Shown here piece after piece: positions 60,297 through 64,000 of a DNA stretch of 64,000 bases. Source of the stretch: JAIQFF01 sp963788505 (lineage in GTDB: Bacteria; Acidobacteriota; Terriglobia; Terriglobales; Acidobacteriaceae); contig CAWBGY010000005.1 in the NCBI GenBank assembly GCA_963788505.1, positions 1,488,001-1,552,000 on the forward strand, in the 5' to 3' direction. A program made the position numbers and the translations under genes. The notes under the pieces were generated by a model. The model had not been told where the DNA came from, searched no databases, and saw nothing but the letters and a program-made list of their open reading frames with translations. Within the stretch, counting starts at the first letter, position 1. The number at the start of each line of letters is the position of its first letter.

Positions 60297-61550
60297 GTGG
60301 CTGTGCAGAAAAACAATTTGCGGCGGCTGCTGCGAACTGTGGAAGCTCTGTCCGATCTCGGCCCTGAGATGACGGCGGAGCGTGAATTTCCGCAGACCGC
60401 GCGGGCCATGGTTTCGGCGTTGCTCCAGGCCGGCGGCGCGCGCGAGGCCGTGCTCTTTACCTTCAGCGACAAGCCTTCCATGCTTTCCTCCGTGGCGTCC
60501 GAAGGCTTCGCCTTGATGCCCGAGCCTGCCATCATGCCCTTGTTGCCGAAGCACGTTCACGCGCTCGCTTCGGCGCGCGGCCCCATCGTCCTCAACCCGG
60601 GTTCCTATGAAACCTTCCTGAGTTCGAACGGAAACGTAGCGCCTGAACTGTTCAAGTGCATCGCTCCGCTGAAAGTCGGTGGAAAGCTTGTCGGCCTGGT
60701 GGCGCTGGGCCGGCGCGAGGGCGATGCCCTCTTCGACGACGAAGAATTGGGGGCACTCGATCTGCTGTGCAATTACGTCGCGATTGCCATGCAGAACCAC
60801 GTCCTGTCGCAGACCCTGGCGCAGCGTGTTTCCGAGAACCTGCGTCTGCTGGCTTCTCTCCACGGTTTTTATGACACGGCGCTCGAAGCCTTCGCCACCG
60901 CGATCGACGTGAAGCATGTGAACATTCACGGCCATTCTTTGCGGGTGGGGCGTTATGCCTCGGCCATCGGAGAAGCCATGGGCATGGAACCTAACGACGT
61001 GGCTGCTCTGCGTTCCGCCGGCTACCTGCACGATATCGGCAAAGTCGCGGTGGATAAACGTCTGTTCGGCAAGCCCTCTTCTCTCGACGCCGAGGAGTTC
61101 CGCGAAATGGCGGACCACACGGTGGTGGGACATCAGATCGTGAGCGGCGTAGAGTTTCCCTGGCCGCGCATTCCGGAAATCGTCCGTTCCCACCACGAGC
61201 GGGGCGACGGCTCGGGATATCCCGACGGGCTGATGATGGAGGAGGTCGCCATGCCGGTGCGGATCATCGGGCTGGCCGACACTTTCGACGCCATGACCAG
61301 CGAGCGGCCTTATCGCGAACCGCTCTCGGTCGGCAATACCCTGAGTGAGATCGTCCGCCTTTCCCCTCTGAAATTTGACCCCCATGCAGTTCACGGATTG
61401 CTTTTGCAAATCCGGCGCGACTCGGTCGGCAGCAATCGCGCCCCATTTCTCCAGGACCGCATGGCGGTTAACATCGCCGCCGGGGATATCGACCAACTGG
61501 CCGCCACCCTGCAACACAAAATAACCCATGGTCGCTTGTACCTGACCTAA
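60297..61550 (+). CDS. GAF and HD-GYP domain protein, likely cyclic-di-GMP phosphodiesterase
   Basis: 417 residues. A GAF domain spans about 15-165 (MVSALLQAGGAREAVLFTFS, ELGALDLLCNYVAIAMQNHV). The HD-GYP domain has HSLRVGRYASAIGEAMGM, LHDIGKVAVDKRL, SHHERGDGSGYPDGL and GLADTFDAMTSERPYR. The HD pair, the second His and the GYP signature are all present, so c-di-GMP hydrolysis is expected. No signal peptide. The start is GTG at 60297. Confidence 0.9.
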   Translation: MAVQKNNLRRLLRTVEALSDLGPEMTAEREFPQTARAMVSALLQAGGAREAVLFTFSDKPSMLSSVASEGFALMPEPAIMPLLPKHVHALASARGPIVLNPGSYETFLSSNGNVAPELFKCIAPLKVGGKLVGLVALGRREGDALFDDEELGALDLLCNYVAIAMQNHVLSQTLAQRVSENLRLLASLHGFYDTALEAFATAIDVKHVNIHGHSLRVGRYASAIGEAMGMEPNDVAALRSAGYLHDIGKVAVDKRLFGKPSSLDAEEFREMADHTVVGHQIVSGVEFPWPRIPEIVRSHHERGDGSGYPDGLMMEEVAMPVRIIGLADTFDAMTSERPYREPLSVGNTLSEIVRLSPLKFDPHAVHGLLLQIRRDSVGSNRAPFLQDRMAVNIAAGDIDQLAATLQHKITHGRLYLT

Positions 61551-61756
61551 GTTAAGCCTCAAGTAAATACGTAGATTTATCATGTAACTCACTGTATTAA
61601 CTTGTATTTAGTAAATTGATATTGGTTCTCAATAGCCCCCTTACCAGCTCGGCAAGGCCGCCAGATTGAACGGGAATAACCTCCCCGCCCAGCAACTTTT
61701 CCGCTCCCTCGGGTTAGCAATACTCAAGCACCTCTCGGCCTGAACATGCAGTCCGC

Positions 61757-63775
61757 ATGAATCTCTTGCGATCAAAAATCGGCCTTCTGATTACGGTATT
61801 AGCGCTGGGGTTGGCAGCAACCGTTCCGCTCGCCATAGCCAAGAAAGACAAGCGGAATTCTGCCGCCACCCCGATGGATGAGCAAAAACGTGCGCTGCAT
61901 GCGCTCAACCGTCTTGCCTTCGGGCCACGCCCCGGTGATGTCGAGAGAGTTGCGGCGATGGGCGTGGACAAGTGGATTGATCAACAATTACATCCTGAAA
62001 AGATCGACGATCACGCTCTCGAGGTCCGCCTCGAACCGTTGCGCACGCTGCGCATGAACACGCGCGAGATCGTGGAGAATTTTCCGCCTCCGCAAGTGAT
62101 CAAGGCCATTGCTGAAGGGAAGCAGTCGATGCCTTCCGACTCCGCCCGGCACGCGGTCTACGAGGCGCAACTGGAACGCTATCAGGAAAAAAAAGAGCAG
62201 AAGCAGGAAGCCGCGAACACGGACCCATCGGCTGCCGGGGCTTCCGGGAAATCAATCGAGATGAGCGACCAGGAACAGGCCCAGCGTCGCGAGGACCGTC
62301 TCTACGCCGATCTCAAAGCCGAGGACGTGCTGGAATTGCCGCCTGATCAGCGCATGAAAGCGATTCTCAAAATGTCGCCCCAGGACCAGCGTGCCATTGG
62401 AACCTCGCTCAAGGGAGACAAGCGTGACCAGTTCATGGAGGGCATGAAGCCCCAACAGCGCGAAACTCTGCTGGCGCTCAACAATCCGCAGCAAGTTGTG
62501 ACCAGTGAACTGGTCCAGGGCAAGCTGTTGCGCGCCATTTACAGCGACCGCCAGCTTGAGGAAGTGATGACTGATTTCTGGTTCAATCACTTCAATGTGT
62601 TTATCGGAAAAGGCGCCGACCGTTACCTGCTGACCAGCTATGAGCGCGACGTCATCCGTCCGCACGCCATGGGCAAGTTCGAGGACCTGCTGCTGGCGAC
62701 CGCGCAGAGTCCGGCCATGCTCTTCTACCTTGATAACTGGCTCAGTGTGGGACCGGATTCGGATTTCGCCAACGGTATTCACCGGCACAATAACAACTAC
62801 AACTGGCGCGGGCGCTCTCGACCACGCCGTCCGGCTCCGGTGAAACAGGCCAAGAACAAGCGCAGCGGGCTGAACGAGAACTATGGCCGCGAGCTGATGG
62901 AGCTGCACACCCTGGGGGTGAATGGCGGCTACACCCAGCAGGACGTCACGGAAGTGGCTCGCGTCCTGACCGGCTGGACGCTGAGGCAACCCCGGCAGGG
63001 CGGCGGTTTCGTCTTTGAGGAACGGATGCACGAGCCCGGGGACAAGCACGTGCTCGGGCATCGCATAAAATCAGGCGGGGAGAAGGAAGGACGCGAGCTG
63101 CTGCATATTCTGGCACACCATCCAGCCACCGCGAAGTTCATCTCTACCAAGCTGGCAATGCGCTTTGTCTCGGACAATCCCCCTCCAGCCCTGGTAGACC
63201 GCATGACACAAATTTTCTTGAGGAAAGACGGCGACATTCGCGAAGTACTGAAGACCATGTTCCGTTCGCCGGAATTCTGGGCCGCCGACTCCTATCGCGC
63301 TAAAGTGAAAACTCCTTTCGAGTTTGTGGTCTCGGCGGTGCGGGCCAGCGGCGCCGAAGTCAGCGACGCCTTGCCGCTCGCTCGACAGCTGCAAAATCTC
63401 GGCATGCCGCTCTACGGCATGCAGCCGCCGACGGGTTATTCGATGAAGGCCGATGCCTGGGTAAATTCATCGGCCCTCCTGGGGCGAATGAACTTCGCGC
63501 TGACGCTCACGGCGGGAAAGCTCAGAGGCGTTCAAGTGGACCAGGGTCAGATGCTTGGCGCCAGCCCTTTGCCCGCGGATCCACAAGGCACGCTGGCGAG
63601 GCTGGAGAACAGCTTGCTTGCAGGCGATGTGTCCAGGCAAACGCACGACACCATTGCCGCGCAGATGAACGATCCGAAAATCAGCCAGCGCCGACTGGAT
63701 GACCCAGTTCGTCCGCCGAACACGAGCGCCATCGCGGGCCTGTTGTTAGGATCGCCGGAGTTTCAGAGAAGATAG
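61757..63775 (+). CDS. secreted DUF1800 protein
   Basis: 672 residues. Signal peptide IGLLITVLALGLAATVPLAI. The DUF1800 domain begins with ALHALNRLAFGPRPGDVERV and continues through FWFNHFNVFIGKGADRYLLT, LNENYGRELMELHTLGVNGG and YTQQDVTEVARVLTGWTL. An inserted charged coiled coil (about 125-190) is unusual. It nearly always pairs with a DUF1501 gene, as here, and is thought to belong to an exported system of unknown biochemistry. The upstream gap 61551-61756 is AT-rich and shows no further feature. Confidence 0.88.
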   Translation: MNLLRSKIGLLITVLALGLAATVPLAIAKKDKRNSAATPMDEQKRALHALNRLAFGPRPGDVERVAAMGVDKWIDQQLHPEKIDDHALEVRLEPLRTLRMNTREIVENFPPPQVIKAIAEGKQSMPSDSARHAVYEAQLERYQEKKEQKQEAANTDPSAAGASGKSIEMSDQEQAQRREDRLYADLKAEDVLELPPDQRMKAILKMSPQDQRAIGTSLKGDKRDQFMEGMKPQQRETLLALNNPQQVVTSELVQGKLLRAIYSDRQLEEVMTDFWFNHFNVFIGKGADRYLLTSYERDVIRPHAMGKFEDLLLATAQSPAMLFYLDNWLSVGPDSDFANGIHRHNNNYNWRGRSRPRRPAPVKQAKNKRSGLNENYGRELMELHTLGVNGGYTQQDVTEVARVLTGWTLRQPRQGGGFVFEERMHEPGDKHVLGHRIKSGGEKEGRELLHILAHHPATAKFISTKLAMRFVSDNPPPALVDRMTQIFLRKDGDIREVLKTMFRSPEFWAADSYRAKVKTPFEFVVSAVRASGAEVSDALPLARQLQNLGMPLYGMQPPTGYSMKADAWVNSSALLGRMNFALTLTAGKLRGVQVDQGQMLGASPLPADPQGTLARLENSLLAGDVSRQTHDTIAAQMNDPKISQRRLDDPVRPPNTSAIAGLLLGSPEFQRR

Positions 63776-63843
63776 TACTCAGTCGTCGTCGTCGGTCGTT
63801 GGCGTTGGTGGTTAGCTGGAAGCCAGGAGCCAGGAGCGGTCTC

Positions 63844-64000
63844 ATGTTTTCTCGCAGAGTATTTCTTCGCAATGGTGCGTTGGCGGTTGTGGGGACGGCC
63901 GCTGTCCCGAGCTTTCTTACGCGCGCTGCTTTCTCGGCCGCCGAAGCCGGAGCCGGCAACAAGCGGCTGGTGGTCATCTTCCAGCGGGGCGCGGCGGATG
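63844..64000 (+). CDS. DUF1501 protein, 5' end only
   Basis: The visible 52 residues begin MFSRRVFLRNGALAVVGTAA, a twin-arginine (SRRVFLR) export signal, and continue into KRLVVIFQRGAADG, the start of the DUF1501 domain. AGGAG lies 8 bp upstream. It follows DUF1800 by 68 bp and is very likely co-transcribed. The gene runs past the right edge. Confidence 0.85.
   Translation, partial: MFSRRVFLRNGALAVVGTAAVPSFLTRAAFSAAEAGAGNKRLVVIFQRGAAD

Noticed and set aside
61551..61756. possible tRNA-like or riboswitch fold in the AT-rich gap
   Set aside because: Ends pair only over four bases and no T-loop consensus was found.

Overview
The window looks like a chromosomal segment of an Acidobacteriota bacterium, most likely class Terriglobia (Koribacter-like). 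The main grounds are an acidobacterial-type VWFA secreted protein, a TonB receptor with a carboxypeptidase-like N-terminal domain, a Ser/Thr kinase fused to a TolB-like/TPR region, a fused MoaD-MoaE, FecR and DUF1800/DUF1501 secreted proteins, and the futalosine menaquinone pathway. The assignment comes from protein recognition, not from a marker-gene comparison. The base composition is moderately GC-rich, so long antisense reading frames are common and were treated as shadows. I found no rRNA, tRNA, CRISPR array, prophage or canonical insertion sequence.

Layout: 1-10.5 kb is mostly minus strand: a TonB receptor (cut by the window edge), a small plus-strand gene behind a perfect palindrome, a VWFA protein, moaD-moaE, a FecR-domain protein, lon, pheA and a GNAT acetyltransferase. 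10.6-25 kb holds a membrane-anchored unknown, the kinase-TPR protein, a porin plus periplasmic-binding-like pair, an ABC exporter pair, a two-component system whose regulator carries a frameshift, a fatty-acid desaturase, a beta-hydroxyacid dehydrogenase, a metallo-beta-lactamase-fold hydrolase and a glycerate kinase. 25-35 kb holds hydrolases, an M20 peptidase, a DUF255 protein, a 48-residue secreted peptide with its own promoter and terminator, membrane proteins and a DUF58 protein. 35-45 kb holds a PDZ/GAF/PAS histidine kinase with its NtrC-type partner, an MlaE-MlaF lipid-transport pair, and topA. 45-64 kb holds an inverted-repeat-bounded four-helix-bundle gene, dprA, mqnA, mqnC, zwf, a glycosyltransferase, a sugar-binding lipoprotein, an M24 peptidase, bioY-mqnD, an M49-like peptidase, a HAD hydrolase, an HD-GYP protein, and a DUF1800/DUF1501 pair that runs off the right edge.

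How the genes work together: mqnA, mqnC and mqnD cover three steps of the futalosine route to menaquinone but are dispersed, with mqnD translationally coupled to the biotin transporter bioY. The kinase and sigma-54 activator at 35.5-39.8 kb form an overlapping operon directly before mlaE-mlaF, which points to envelope lipid homeostasis. pheA and the acetyltransferase overlap by 4 bp.

The intergenic DNA is rich in repeats. One dispersed family (core CCTGAGCG...GTCGAAGGA) has nine copies. CGCAAAG-type repeats include a hairpin with 39-bp arms. GC-rich hairpin clusters and a tandem duplication that captured the end of mlaF are also present. The most system-like novelty is the 477-bp inverted-repeat-bounded unit that carries the four-helix-bundle gene and supplies the stop codon of dprA.
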